Shown piece after piece: positions 20,001-32,256 of a DNA stretch of 64,000 nucleotides. The notes beneath the pieces are model-generated. The model did no database searches and was not told the DNA's origin. It saw nothing but the letters and a program-made list of their open reading frames with translations. The translations under genes and the position numbers were made by a program. Position 1 is the first letter of the stretch. The number at the start of each line of letters is the position of its first letter. The stretch covers positions 56,589,674 through 56,653,673 of the forward strand of contig NC_092861.1 of assembly GCF_032062135.1 (NCBI RefSeq). The letters are read 5' to 3'. The stretch is from Pyxicephalus adspersus (Eukaryota > Chordata > Amphibia > Anura > Pyxicephalidae).

Positions 20001-20790
20001 ATGTCTGCTAGAATGCACTCTGAGGTGGTGAAGGAGAAGTTGGCCAAGGAGGTGGGGCTGGGAAGAATGGCGGGCCCATTTTTGGACCCGCCGGTTGCAG
20101 GTTTGGTGGTCTCCCTCTGTTGGGGGTGGTGCTCAAGTTTGTCTTTCCCAGCTGGGGCCTCGATGAATAAGACAATTGAGCCGCAGCTTTGTTTCCTACA
20201 CGTCATTTAATAGCGCTCTGAAATGGGTTCGGAGGTTTGGGAGGGGCGCTAAAGTGGATATTGAGGCGGCCTTTAGATTACTGCCGGTGCATCTGGTCAA
20301 TCAGAGATTCCTAGGGTGCATGTGGGAAGGTGCTTTTTATGTGGATCACTGTTTGCCAATGGGGTGCTCCTTGTTCTGTGCCTTATCTTTGAAATGGACG
20401 CTGCGTTAGGTGGCTAGGGTGACATCAGTCATTCACTACTTGGATGACTTTTTGTTCATCGGGCCACCTGAAAAGACTGTGTATAGGGTTTTGGTGGCGA
20501 CTTTTAATTTTCTGGCGGAAAAATTTGGGGTCCATTTGTCCAATGACAAATCGGAGGGGCCGATGACGGAATTCGTTTTCTTGGGCATAACTATCAATAC
20601 TATGGTGATAGAGTGCCGGCTGCCGGGGGACAAGTTGGAGGCTCTTCGGAAGGAGGTGGAAAGGACCTGTGATCATCGGAAGATATCTCTGAAGGAACTC
20701 CAGTCGCGTTTGGGCAAGTTGAATTTTGCCTGCCGGATTATGCCTATGGGGGCTGGCTGCTGCTACAGCCGGAGCACTTTATTGAGCTGA
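20001..20790 (+). pseudogene. Reverse transcriptase of YR element 2 (catalytic YLDD intact, one in-frame stop)
   Basis: After a degraded N-terminal part (KLAKEVGLGRMAGPF in one frame), the palm is open from 20176: KWVRRFGRGAKVDIEAAFRL (motif A Asp present, with a three-codon deletion relative to element 1), FYVDHCLPMGCS, a stop at 20407-20409, then VIHYLDDFLFIG with the catalytic Y-L-D-D at 20437-20448. The thumb block LQSRLGKLNFACRIMPMG follows near 20700-20750 before the frame is lost. Unlike element 1 the active-site aspartates are retained. Confidence 0.8.
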
Positions 20791-20885
20791 ATAAAGGGCT
20801 TAGGGAGGATTAGGGGGTTTTGAATACATTTTTTGAGGAGTACAAAGGGCGGTCAGTTTGGATGGAGGGTCCGGTGTCTAATGTG

Positions 20886-21120
20886 TAATTAGAGTTGTTC
20901 ACGGATGTGGCGGGATCGTCAGGGTACGGTGCTTTTTGACAGGGCAAGTGGAGTACAGAGGCATGGCCAGAGTCTTAGAAGGAGGCGGGTCCAGTGGCGA
21001 ATTTGGCGGCTTTAGAACTGTTTCCCATTGTGATGGTGCTGGAGTTATGGGGTAAGGACTTGGCTAATAGGAGGATTCTCATGTGCTGCAGTAATTTGGG
21101 GGGTGGTACAGGCGGTAAAT
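20886..21120 (+). pseudogene. RNase H start of YR element 2, truncated
   Basis: LELFTDVAGSSGYGAF retains the first catalytic Asp. After stops, LAALELFPIVMVLELWGKDL matches the central Glu block. A degraded CSNLGG stands where CDNLGV is expected, so the Asp there is lost. Homology then fades and the element ends. Confidence 0.7.
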
Positions 21121-21180
21121 GCTTATTCTGCTTTCTCGCCGTTTTTTTTTGTTTGCGTTGGAAAGAATTCAAATGTTGAG

Positions 21181-24100
21181 AGAATTCTACATATATTCAT
21201 TATGGATAGAGAAGCCAAAGGGATTAATATGAATCTTTCAGGATACTAATTCTTTAAAAGGAAGTAGTATTAACTAGTAAGTAGCTGCAGCGAGATGACC
21301 AAACTTATTTTGGAAGGTGATTTTGTACTACCATAACTGAAAAGGCAGTCATACGAGATGACTATTTGCCCCTGGTGGCAGATTTGCAGAAACCTAACTT
21401 TAGGCCAGGTCCCTTACCATGGACTCTATGTAATTTGCAAAAAAATAGAATCTATGTTTTCTGGTTGACCTTTTATTGTATGATACTTTGGCAGCACAGA
21501 TTTACCAGACTGTATGTCTGCCTACATTTCTTCTGACTGCTTTTTGGTAGAGGAGGAAAGAGTCATAATTGTTGTCAAATTTTACAAATAAACATACCAT
21601 GAAAAGAATTGAAATTTTAAAGTTAATAAAAATTTATTATTTATTGTCTATATTTACCTAGATAATAATTGCATAAAAAGTTTTTAGGACCTGTTTTGAT
21701 TCAGAACATATTTTTCAGCACATTCCCTACAGCAAATGCAGAGATATTTGTGGTAAAAATACACTGATTGGTATTTAATGTAATAGGATTCATTTGCTAA
21801 AAAAATGTAAATGCTTCCCCTAAAAAAATGCAAGGGTTAGTTTGCTTAGCTTAATGGATGTGGTAAAGCTCTGGTGACGTTAGCAATTCAGGCATGTGCC
21901 GAAATTGGATACATAACTTGCTGAAGGTTAGAAGAATGTAAGAATCATTATTTCATGAAGTAGAAATATATATGTGTACAAAACAAAAACCTCAAAAAAT
22001 GTATAATATTAAACTTGTGGAAAAAACACTTCTAAATAAGGTCAGTCCACAGCAAGAACAACAGCAACATTTCCTTTCTCAAGATTCAAAAGCACTCCAA
22101 GCCTTATACCTGCTCAGGCCACAGTGTGTTACCTATATATGAGAAATCCCAGATGCCCCCTCGAGGAACAAAGATTTTCTCCAAAATGGGCAAGAAACTG
22201 ATTTCCTAAATAACCAGTTGGTGAAAAAGGTGTCTTTTTTCAATTTCTTTAGTTTTCATTTTAATCATGCAAATAAGCAAGCATAAAATGTGTCATTCAA
22301 TTACCAACAAATCATAATTAAACAATCTAATCTCTATACAACACAATCTTCAAGTTATTGATTATATAGGTCTATCCCAACCTTTAGTATTTCTCAGTTC
22401 TCGATCTCTATCTTTTATTAAGATTATTATCTCAATACACACTATACTCCTAATGAATTCAATTTAATATTTTAGACTGCTTCCCCCTTCCCACCCCCCT
22501 CATATATTTTTCAGTGACGAAATTATCTACTGTGACCCCTTTACCTATTAAAATACTCAAAACAAACGTGACTAATTTATCAAAAAGAGGAGAAAAAGTA
22601 ATAATACCTTTCACTTCGTTACAACAAAATTATGCAAACCCTACTTCTATTTATGACTTGTGAATCCTTATCCAAATCCTATTAAAATTGTGTATTTTAT
22701 ATAATACACCCCTGGGATATATAGGGTGAGAGGAAGTAGCTTCCATACTTCATCTTTTGACCATTGTTCATTCCCAATTGTTTAAATCTCCATTACTCCC
22801 TTAATCTTACCAATACAATGGGGTTCACCTTTCTTAACCAATTCCTCTACTAATAACACTGTGTATTTTTACTTTATTTAATTATAATTTACTTTTCCTA
22901 CTTTTGGTGAAAACGGTCTCTTACTCCATTGAAGAGATGTTCCCTGACTTTTTTACCCTATAAGGACTGCACAAAATATGGGGTTGTGGGTGTTAGCATT
23001 CCTGTTATGGGATAGGAAGATATAGCCCATCACTGTTTTCTCTAACAGAAAGTGAAAGAAAATCTCAGAGTAGGAGCACACATTACCATAACCTTATAGA
23101 GATTAAGTGTGAATAACTCAACTCTATAAAAAGTTGGGTTTTATCCTATTGACTGACATGAATGTGACTATGATAGAGTTGACTAGTGCTAATCTTCAGT
23201 TACATGTGTGAAGTGAAGCTGTCTATATCACTTCTGCTTTATACTTCCATGGCCATAGCTTTACATTGCCATAGGTATACCAGTATACTAGTTCTTATGG
23301 CTGGTGTAATGTGTGGGTATCTCTATAAGGATGGTACATGTGTTTTTTTAAAAATTTAAATTGTTTGAGAAAAAATCTAGCAATTGACAGCTCCAAACCT
23401 AAAGGATTTTACTACAGGAGTGTTACTGAAGGAGAAAGAAGATAACATTGTCATTATACTTCCATTGGTTGAGTATGAGTCTGATCGCAGTTGATACCCT
23501 TACCACCTGCTGTTGATACTCAATTGATTTACTCTATGTGGAAATAGTTATACCCATCTTTACCACTCTAAAAATCAACATACTAAGAATATATAAAATT
23601 CCAAACGGCAACAGTTTTCCAATGGCAGTCTTTTCTGTGTAGCGTATGGTTAACTCATCAGGTACCCATAGATATTTCAGTCGGTCTATCGTCTATCACA
23701 TATATCCTCCATTTTAATCCTCTAATGTCTATAGTGCTTATCATAATTATTAAGCAGACCTCATATCTTGGCACAGCAGTTCTGGCAGAAATGAAGCTAT
23801 TATTTAAACAACAGGTTGCATCCCTTATTGGGTGTTGTTGGCATTCAGTCTGCATGCAGAGTGGACTGATTCTGTCTGAAAGACTGAGGCTCTACGTGTC
23901 CGTAGCTTACAATAGCTAATAGCCGGGAGCAAGTTTAAGTGTGTGCCTGAGGATACTGAATCTGTTTTACCTGCATGAGGCGGGGGGAACTGCATGTTCT
24001 TTCAGAGCTAATTGCTTTTATTCAAAGACAACCATCTCAAATCATGTCTGGTCTCTTTTGCTGATGAGCAATTTCAGGCTTTACACAGGAGGCTTTGTGT

Positions 24101-24750
24101 GCGCATAGCAGACAGCGTTTGCAAGTCCTTTTAATTCTCTAGATTTCACAGAGCAGTACGTGCTATATGATTGAGCATCTCTTCAACAATATGGTAGTTT
24201 GATGTAGTCACATGGCAACGGACTTTAACCATTTCTATAAAAGTGAATGGTTTCTACCATTAAGTATATTTGAACAAAAACAGATTCCTTTTTTATGAAA
24301 ATGCTCTGGGAGATTACTTCATTTTTACAAAGATGGCAAAAAAACCAGCAAAATATATTTTGTAGTATGTTCTAGCCCATAGATATAATACCAATGATAT
24401 ACAATGCCCCTAGGGTAACAACTCTGACAATGTTCAAAACAAACAATGTCACCAGCTCCTTACACATTGCTGAGTCCCAACAAATTGAAAAATACTCACA
24501 AAACAGGATGGACATAAGTACCACCCGGGTTGGGATGTAAATAAGCACCCAATGATTATGGGATACAGCTGATGACTCCTTGATTGTGAGTATATTTACA
24601 AATATGTTGTGGCCATGAGTTTAAGGTTAAGTAAAAACAAAGGTGCAGGAGGAGATCAGCCATACACAGGTGATAAAAGCTGCTGATCTCAAAGGGGTAC
24701 ATACATTATCAGGACTGGTTCTGTAACATGCCTAACTAATGTTCCCTTAT
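21181..24750. other. Unassigned DNA, 3.6 kb
   Basis: No gene or named repeat can be supported. About 22250-22920 is pyrimidine-rich on this strand and may be a reversed retroelement 3' region, but no motif confirms it. 24010-24240 is non-repetitive sequence of higher complexity. Confidence 0.45.
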
Positions 24751-25066
24751 TAGCTACGTACACACGGCAGATTTTTATCGCCCGATAATCAGCATCGGCC
24801 AAATATCGGGCGAAAATCTGTGGTGTGTACAGTCGGTGTCGTCCATCGTCCGAACGACCGACCTGCCGGATCCACGGACGATGGACGACGACCGATCCTA
24901 ATGAAAGGGAAGGGGGAGAGCGCGCAGCAGGGTGCCGCTCCGTCGCTCTCCCCCTCCCCTCTCCATAAAGCATGAACGGTGCTGTATGTATCGTGTAGTC
25001 CCTTGTCGTTGGAAAGGATCGTGAAAGATCCTTTCCAAAGACAAAAATTGCAAGTGTGTACGCAGC
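24751..25066. mobile_element. CpG-rich MITE, GCTGCGTACACAC family, copy 1
   Basis: Left GCTACGTACACAC (about 24753-24765) and right GTGTGTACGCAGC (about 25054-25066) are inverted repeats matching at 12 of 13 positions, bordered by TTA and TTTA. Internal hairpins include ATCGGGCGAAAATCTG-type sequence near the left end and GGAAAGGATC/GATCCTTTCC near the right. It is far richer in CpG than its surroundings. Copies are at 28769 and 37663. The superfamily is uncertain; TTAA-type targets would suggest piggyBac or T2. Confidence 0.75.
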
Positions 25067-27782
25067 TTTAGAGAGTGCTCAGTTGGTGGTCATCGGTCTC
25101 ACCCCACAGACTCAAAATTTGCCATTAGATCAGGTATCATGTCACGTTAGTGGCCTTTGAATTGTCGTAATCTTGAGTAAGACAAACCACCAGATGAATG
25201 TGCGTGACTGGTACAACACACATTAAAATCCCACAAAATCAGCATGGCCTACTAGTAAATCAAACTCACAACCTTATTTTTCAAAATAAAGTTTTATCTA
25301 TCTTTAGAAGAGGAAACAGACATATTTTAAAAAAACTAAAATGTTGATTGCAATAGTTTTAGCTGCCAGATGCTCTTACCCATGTAACTAATCATTATCT
25401 ATAATCATAATTATTTTAGTTTTTCCTTTAAAAGATAAGAACCACTCCTTCATTACAGATGACAGAATGTATTTGTAAAGTGGCAGTAGTAGTAATGGGG
25501 ATTGTTTGGGGTGTCTTGGAAAGGCAATCAATTTGTAACACATAATTTCAACGTGCTGCAATATATTTTATTAGAGGACAATCTCAAACTGTGCAATTTA
25601 ACAACTCTAATTCTAGTCTAATTCTATTTGTAATATTCTTTAAAAGTCCAAAAAAAATCACCAGTATGTATATGGCCAAAGCTGCCATATCATAATCTGC
25701 CGCAGTCCTAACGCCTAAAGACTTGAAAACCCTCAAAGCTGAAACACTAAGTTTTGTAATATTATGTTTTATATAGCCCTAATTTTACCCTCACCCTTCC
25801 TTCCCTAAAATAACAATGCACAATCCTGAGAATACAATGTTTATCTTGCAAGACTATGTGTATCCCATTCTCCAAATAACTGTAAATTTGTTTTTCAGAA
25901 ACTTTACCATTAGGGGTAAGCTGCTAAATAAAATGGATACTGTGACCAATGGCCCCTGCTATTCTATTTTTTTAAACTCCTACTTGATGACTTTAAACAG
26001 TAGGAAGGTATTGGTCTGTAGAAAATATTAGGTACAATTTAGTTTAAAAAATTCTATGTTCTTAATGGCAGACACATCCTGAGATATATGCAGAAACCAA
26101 AGCATAGTTGATCATTTTCACCCGAATGAAAAGTTTCTCTATCATTCCACATTAAACAAATGAATATTCAGTGCCACCTAGTGGATTTAAGTCATGTAAC
26201 CATGAATAAAAAGATCTCCTTTATTATTATGCGTGTGTATCTAATAGTATGGGTTTGAAGCTGCAGTTAGATTTAATTTTTATAGTTACGATGACGGAGG
26301 ACCTTTAATGTAACTAATGAAGGTCCATAGAGCCAGCGGTTAAGAAGGCGCCGTCCTTCCTGGATGTAGATACACCTAAATTTTTTTAATGCATACAAAG
26401 TAAAAAGAAAACAAGCAGTATTAAACACAACAAAGCAGATAATATAAATATTTGGGGTCATCAGATTACTGTAAATGAAAACCTAATAGACTTCTTGCAA
26501 AACTTGGGGTCCGGGGATGAAGTACAGATATTTGTGGAGACAACATATAAAGATGAGCGCACCAGCTTGTATATTTTATATATTGTTATAAAATCATCAT
26601 ACAGTTTGCAGATTAGCTGGATCATGTTAATAGTGGTTATGTTTGTTTAACGGGCACTTTAGTTATTTTTTGCAAATTGGTATGTTTTAGGAGAAAGTAC
26701 TCACGGGGGGATAGCTTTTATCTCAGCAGTCCATAAACTATACTGTATCGTCCCTTGTTCCTAATGAGGAAGGTTTCACTTGATCTTCCTAAAACTCTCA
26801 GTGTTCTGTAATGTATGGCTAGGGCCATATCTGCCCAAGCATTGCCATAGCTTTGTATGCATAGAACATGATTTTATCACTAAGTCTCCCTCATCTGCAC
26901 ACTGCCTCCTAACTTTTAATGAATATATTCATTTTTATTGTCCATGCTGATGGAAAAAAAGCATCAGGTTTTAATATATGTCCTATACATTAATACTTGT
27001 AATAATAACCAATAGAACTCTGATATTTAGACTGTAATATCTGTCAGTTCTCTGCAACTCACACATGAATTATATGATAAAATAGTATCAGTTCAGTACA
27101 CACATAAAATATCTTTATTTAATTGGTAATGACATCATCCTTTCCTGATGGTTTGTACTGACATTTGCCAGTAGAAAATCAGTTTAATTTTAATGGCACT
27201 AGGAAGGGACATATGCAGTGTGCTTGACAGGGGAGCAACATGAGGCTTCTGAATAGGTAACCGGTGCAAATTAACCATTGGTGACTCACCTAATAAAGGT
27301 TATAATAACATTGTTCCTTTTGCCTCTCGGGAACAGAATGTGCAAACACTATTCTGCTAAGTGGATTCCTGCCCAAAGGTGAATCAGAAATAACTGTATA
27401 ATACATTTAATAGCTCAAAACCTGCTCCAAGCGTATCACTTCTCCAATTACTCAATGGCTATGCTAAAATGTTTCAAAATGACAGAGAAAACTTTTATAA
27501 CAATATTACAACAGGAATGTTTTGCACTCATTGCACCCTAAAAATGAATATACCGGTATAATGAAAGAAATAGGTGCATCACACAACAATTTAATTTTTT
27601 TGCACAATAAAGGGCAGTAGCTTTTTGCCATCTGTGTTATAGGGGCATTTTTTAAAAATAGCAGAGACTAGTTGGAGAGAAGTTACTTTGATGCAGCTGG
27701 CTAGGTTAACTTGTATTGCAATATATACCCACCAGTTACTTTGTACCGGTGTACTTTATAACTTAGCTAGTAACAAATTGGA
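25067..27782. other. Unassigned DNA, 2.7 kb
   Basis: No gene, RNA or repeat family is recognised in this AT-rich stretch. Confidence 0.5.
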
Positions 27783-28310
27783 TCCTTCAGAAATGCCGTA
27801 ATACTTTGTAGCATAGATTCAAAAAGGTGCTGGAAAGTTTCAGAGATTGTATTACATATTGATATGATAGCATCATACAGTTGCTGCTGATTTCATGGCT
27901 GCACATCCAGGATGCAAAATCTCCTGTTCTGCTACATTCCAAAGGTGTACTATTCGATTGAGATCTTGTGACTGTGGATGCCATTGAGTACAGTAAACTC
28001 AATGCCTTGTTCAAGGAACCATTTTGGGATGTTTTTAGCTTTGTGACATGGTGCCTTATATCCTGTTGCAAGTGGATGGGTAAGGTACACTCATAAAAGA
28101 ATACACTATACACACTGTGGTCAATATTGCTGGTTCATCCTTGTCTATGTTACCACAACCGTTTCTCTTTATGGGCTGTTGGAATGTGGCAGGCTATGAC
28201 TTTTAAAAGATGTTCAGCTGGTGCCAAGGGGTCCAAGGTGTGCCAAGAAAATACCCCACACGGTTACACCATCAACAGGCCAAAGTTAGTAGCATTAGCA
28301 TGTGTTGATT
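27783..28310 (-). pseudogene. Tc1-like transposase relic, C-terminal half
   Basis: Tc1 transposases are DDE enzymes cutting at TA sites. Reading the minus strand: GVTVWGIFSWHTLDPLAP (about 28265-28210), APCHKAKNIPKWFLEQGIEF (about 28053-27994), and after two stops ILDVQP, QQQLYDAIISI and HLFESMLQSITAFLK (to about 27787). These match, in order, the conserved blocks of Tc1-like transposases. The second catalytic Asp expected just before APCHKA is replaced by Tyr, and the DLNPIEHLW block with the third acidic residue is scrambled. Stops and frameshifts abound. Terminal repeats were not found. Confidence 0.8.
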
Positions 28311-28768
28311 AACTTGACAATGAAATTGGCCAATTTGTATGTAATAGAATAGGCTTTTTCATAATAAACCATATGAAGAATATGAATACAGTCAAAATAA
28401 AAAGTACAACAGTAGAACATAGCGGAGCAGTCAATACCAAGGTTACATAAGGACATATTGGAACAGGATAGTTGGGTTCAATAACCATAAATAAAATCAT
28501 TGTAATTGCAAGAGCCTAATCTGGCCCAGGGAGACTTACATGGTGAGAGAATCTGAGCCTGTTGAAGGAAGATGAAGGGAGTAGAAAAGTGCAAATGAAA
28601 AAATAAAATAAAAAAAATAAAAAATGAAAGCCTAAACAACTAAACCCAAACAAATGAACTAAAAGTATACGCGAAGCTGAATTGATTTCTTCTTTGCTCA
28701 ATAAATAAAAAGAATGTTATCAAAACATGAAAAGCACATGGAAGTTGGATCCTTATTTGGCGCATCAG
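28311..28768. other. Unassigned DNA
   Basis: No feature is recognised. A-rich runs occur at about 28595-28625. Confidence 0.5.
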
Positions 28769-28885
28769 TAAGGCTATGTACACGTCAGATGATTATTGCC
28801 TGAGACGAACCATCGTACTTGTCTCGGGCGAGAATATGACATGTACATGGATCACCCATGAACCATGTAGGATGGATCCATGAAC
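28769..28885. mobile_element. MITE fragment, GCTGCGTACACAC family, copy 2 (left part)
   Basis: TAAGGCTATGTACACGTCAG resembles the left end of the copies at 24751 and 37663. The first internal hairpin (TTGCCTGAGACGAAC / GTCTCGGGCGAGAA) and the GTACATGGATC block follow. The right half is missing. Confidence 0.55.
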
Positions 28886-29598
28886 CTTTTTTTACCTTGC
28901 AGACAATTCAAAACCAAAAAGCCTTAATAGAGCAGGATTGGCATATTGGTGTTTGGGTATCTGTTTATGTTTTTCATAAACATAAAATTTTTTAAAAGGT
29001 AGTAAAGACAAAAGTTAAATTCACCTTTCCATACTTTCTCCTTTTAGTTAGAGGTAATTGGCAGCTGCAGTGGTTGGAGTAGATACGTTATTAGACAACA
29101 TAAACACAGACTGAGAAGTATCCAACAGAGCTATTTGACTCAACACACAATCAGCAGGGTGACAAACATTAGAAGTACCCAACCCATGTATATTAACACT
29201 ACAAGCATAGTTTTCATGCCAAACACCTGCAACAAAAGAGACCACCTGCCCTGCTTAAAACAGATATTTTGGACAAATCACCAACTACTTTTCCCTATAC
29301 TGTAAATACTGTAGGAAAATGTATCATTCTCTTCCTCTCCATGTCCTTTCGAAGTGCATCCACTTGGGTGACCCTCTGCTATTGCATCCCCTCAAAAGGC
29401 ATAGCAAAGTAGATGGTGCTTTAGATCCTCGCTGGCTCTGTGTGATGGGTGCCGGCTGCTCTGAAGAACAAGCATGCTCAGGCAATGACAGAGCCAATCA
29501 TTACTGCATACTAGCTTTGGTTAGTCTAATAATTACTTCTGGAGAGACTCCATTGACATTTGTGAGTTAAGGCAGCTATGACGCAGAAACAACCTTTA
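28886..29598. other. Unassigned DNA
   Basis: No feature is recognised. Confidence 0.5.
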
Positions 29599-29815
29599 GG
29601 GCCTGATTTATTAAAGCTCTCCAAGGCTGGAGAGGGTACACTTTAATCAGTTAACCTGGGTGATCCAGCAAACCTGGAATGGATTTCTTCAAAGTCATTT
29701 GCTATTTGCTAGCAAATGTTTGAATCCTGGACCTGATCCATTTTTGGATTGTTGGATCACCCAGCTTTACTGATGAAAGTGTATTCTCACCAGCCTTAGA
29801 GAGCTTTATTAAAAT
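29599..29815. mobile_element. Palindromic MITE, GGGCCTGATTTATTAAAG family, copy 2
   Basis: This is the best-preserved left end: GGGCCTGATTTATTAAAGCT, then CTCCAAGGCTGGAGAGG and GGGTGATCCAGCAAACCTGG. The right half mirrors it (GGATCACCCAGCTTTACTGA, CCAGCCTTAGAGAGCTTTAT) and breaks down into AT-rich sequence after GCTTTATTAAA, so its last bases are eroded. Confidence 0.75.
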
Positions 29816-32002
29816 AATAAAATATCCTGTAGCTCGATTAAAGTCTTTTTGCAGGATATAAGTGATACTGTTACCTGAAAACCCCCTAGCCTTCCTCTCC
29901 TAACTAACTGACCCCTATTCTTGTGTTGCATCCAATGTGGTCCCTTTTATTCTGTAACAGCAATACTGATCACCAGGAGTGATAGATTTGTGAATGTACC
30001 TAGAGTGAATACAGACAACAATAACATATATTTAAGAATACAACTCTTCACTGTTCTAACACCAACTGCTTTAAGGAAAGTAACTGAGGGCCTCACTTAG
30101 ATGGATTCTGGTAACATTACAGTTAAATATTAGTCAAAAAAACGTCCAATTTAATGCTTTAAATGTCTTACACGGTTGTGGCTTAGTCAAACAATCAATG
30201 AATAATTGCTGTGTGTACTGATTGCATAGACCTTTGTTCCTCAAAAGCAACTTTGCAGTTTCACAGAAGGTCCCCCTTGCCTCTCCCCGAACAGCTCACA
30301 ATACAGTATGTTCTAAAACCTTTCTAGTCATCACAATATCCCAGCTGTACTGGTGAAGGTGAAAAGAATCTTGATGCCTTGTTTTGTACAGAGATCCAAA
30401 ACCTTTATTTAATTTACCTCTGCCGCAGACTCAGAGCAAGGCCATGTGTCATTATATTTTCAACGTCATCATCTTTTGTCCAGAGCAACATAAACAATGA
30501 CACGCTGGAGGCAGCTGTGTGCTTGGAGTGGAACAGGCTGTTCAGGAAGCCTTGTGCTGCGTGCTAGTTCAAACACATAACATTTCCTGCCATGAAGAAA
30601 ATAGGCTTTTATGCAGCCATTTATATATTGTGACAATTTACTAATATTTATTAATTTATACCAGTATTCTACTTTATGTGTGAACATTGATTTAGGGCAA
30701 TCAGAATATAATGGTCCCCACTGTTATACTGGCCATACACTTTACAGTAGCCTGATAAGCAATATACTAAAAGTATTAACATATTTTTATTTTATATTAT
30801 TTTACTTGTGGTTATTGTTAATAATCTAATGCAGACCATATACATTTGGTTGTATATTTAGATTAGTAAACCCGTTTAAAATTCCCAACATCTATGGCGT
30901 AAAACGACCTAGCTGTATATATTACAGTCTGATTGTACTATATCGGCTAGATTTACCAACAACTGTGTAAATGCAAAATAATTCCTCATTTATTAGAAAT
31001 TGAACAGATTGTTCAGGTAGTTCACATTACATGGTTCAGTGAATCTAAAGGACTATGTACAGACATTGTTCAGTCACACAGTAATGTGTACGGCCAGCTT
31101 GTACAACCAGAATGTAAAAAGAATTAACTGCACTCAAGCTGTGGTATCCAGTATGTTTTCAGGAAATGCATTTAAGAAAAATTATAATTTAGGCTCTTTC
31201 CTGCTAGAAACCAACCCACAAACTGAAGAAGTCTTCTTGATAAGCATGTTAAATTTATTGGCCAATATATCTGTTTTATTTTTTATTATTTTTTTTAACA
31301 CAATAAAGCAGAGCTTGTTCAGAAACAGAATGGGTATTTATCTAAAATCCCAAAATAATGCTTTGGTCAGCATTACAATGTTTACTTTTGTGATAAATAT
31401 CAGTTTTACACACATCACTCTTCTTTAGATAGCTATTTTGACTTGATACTCATGCATTTTCTGTTTTAAATCGAATTCAAAGTGGAACTTTAATTACAAA
31501 AGTATTCAGCTGATCAATTTTTGTCTGCGTGCTGTAAAAGATTAAATTGAGAAGAAGGTGGAGGAGGTCAATATACCTATACTATGCTACAATCATGCAG
31601 AAAATGATTGATAACATTTCAAACTTGTCCAGTTGCATCTTGTTTTATGTGATTTGATGTGAGTTTTTAAAATTATCAGATCATTCATAGCCACATTTTT
31701 CTCTAATAAGATTAGAAACTACTACCAATATACCAAAAAAAGTAAAAGTTGGGGGAGATTGGAGCCGAGTATGGGGATCATAGGAATTGGTGGTGTGGAC
31801 AAGGATAATAGGGGACAGGGGAACTTTGGCAGCATGACATGTCAGTAGGACCAGATTGTGAGTGAGAAAAAAAAGAAAAGAACAAGGGCAAAGATTAAAA
31901 TACAGAAGCAGACTGGAGTCAGAATGACTTGGAGCAGACTTCTGTGAACGGTTCTTCTCTCCTGTTTATACACACTTTCTCAGCTTTTTGCACCATCTTG
32001 CA
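29816..32002. other. Unassigned DNA, 2.2 kb
   Basis: No gene or repeat is firmly recognised. 30430-30610 is non-repetitive, higher-complexity sequence. Confidence 0.45.
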
Positions 32003-32248
32003 CAGCGTTTCTTAACCAGGGTTCCTCCAGAGGTTGCTAAGGGTTCCTTGAGAAATTGAACAGTTTGTGACTCCCAGGTCAGTTTAATAGACACCAGTGA
32101 TCCTCATGGTTACCTGTAAGGGTAACATTCTTCCCAGTGACCAGCAATGTAAGATGCATTCTTCCTAATGACCACGGTAGGAAGTAATGTACTGTGAGTT
32201 GTGGATATAGTAATTTTAGCAGAGGTTCCCAGAAGACCTGCAACACTG
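32003..32248. mobile_element. hAT-type MITE, CAGCGTTTCTTAACC family, copy 1
   Basis: The element starts CAGCGTTTCTTAACCAGGGT and ends ...CAACACTG. The flanking octamers ATCTTGCA (31995-32002) and ATCTAGCA (32249-32256) match at 7 of 8, the hAT-type 8-bp duplication. The interior (GGTTCCTCCAGAGG, CATTCTTCCTAATGACCAC, GTTGTGGATATAGTAATTTTA) recurs in the copy at 46899. No coding capacity. Confidence 0.8.
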
Positions 32249-32256
32249 ATCTAGCA

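Larger units (their letters stand above)
18110..21180 (+). mobile_element. Second YR retrotransposon, diverged and 3'-truncated
   Basis: A relative of the element at 1340-6365 in the same orientation. The 5' region shares the CCATGACTGGG motif (18147-18157), Gag and RT are homologous domain by domain, and the copy ends inside RNase H at about 21115-21180. No recombinase or hydrolase follows. Nucleotide and protein divergence from element 1 is large, including an extra GC-rich region at 18680-19370 inside Gag, so it represents another lineage and not a recent duplicate. It contains several stops. Confidence 0.75.

Noticed and set aside
29319..29570. Possible host exon with Cys/His residues
   Set aside because: There is no recognisable domain and no credible splice signals that would set exon boundaries.
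31039..31428. Plus-strand frame of 129 codons with hydrophobic stretches
   Set aside because: The hydrophobicity follows from T-rich DNA. No domain, splice sites or neighbouring exons were found.
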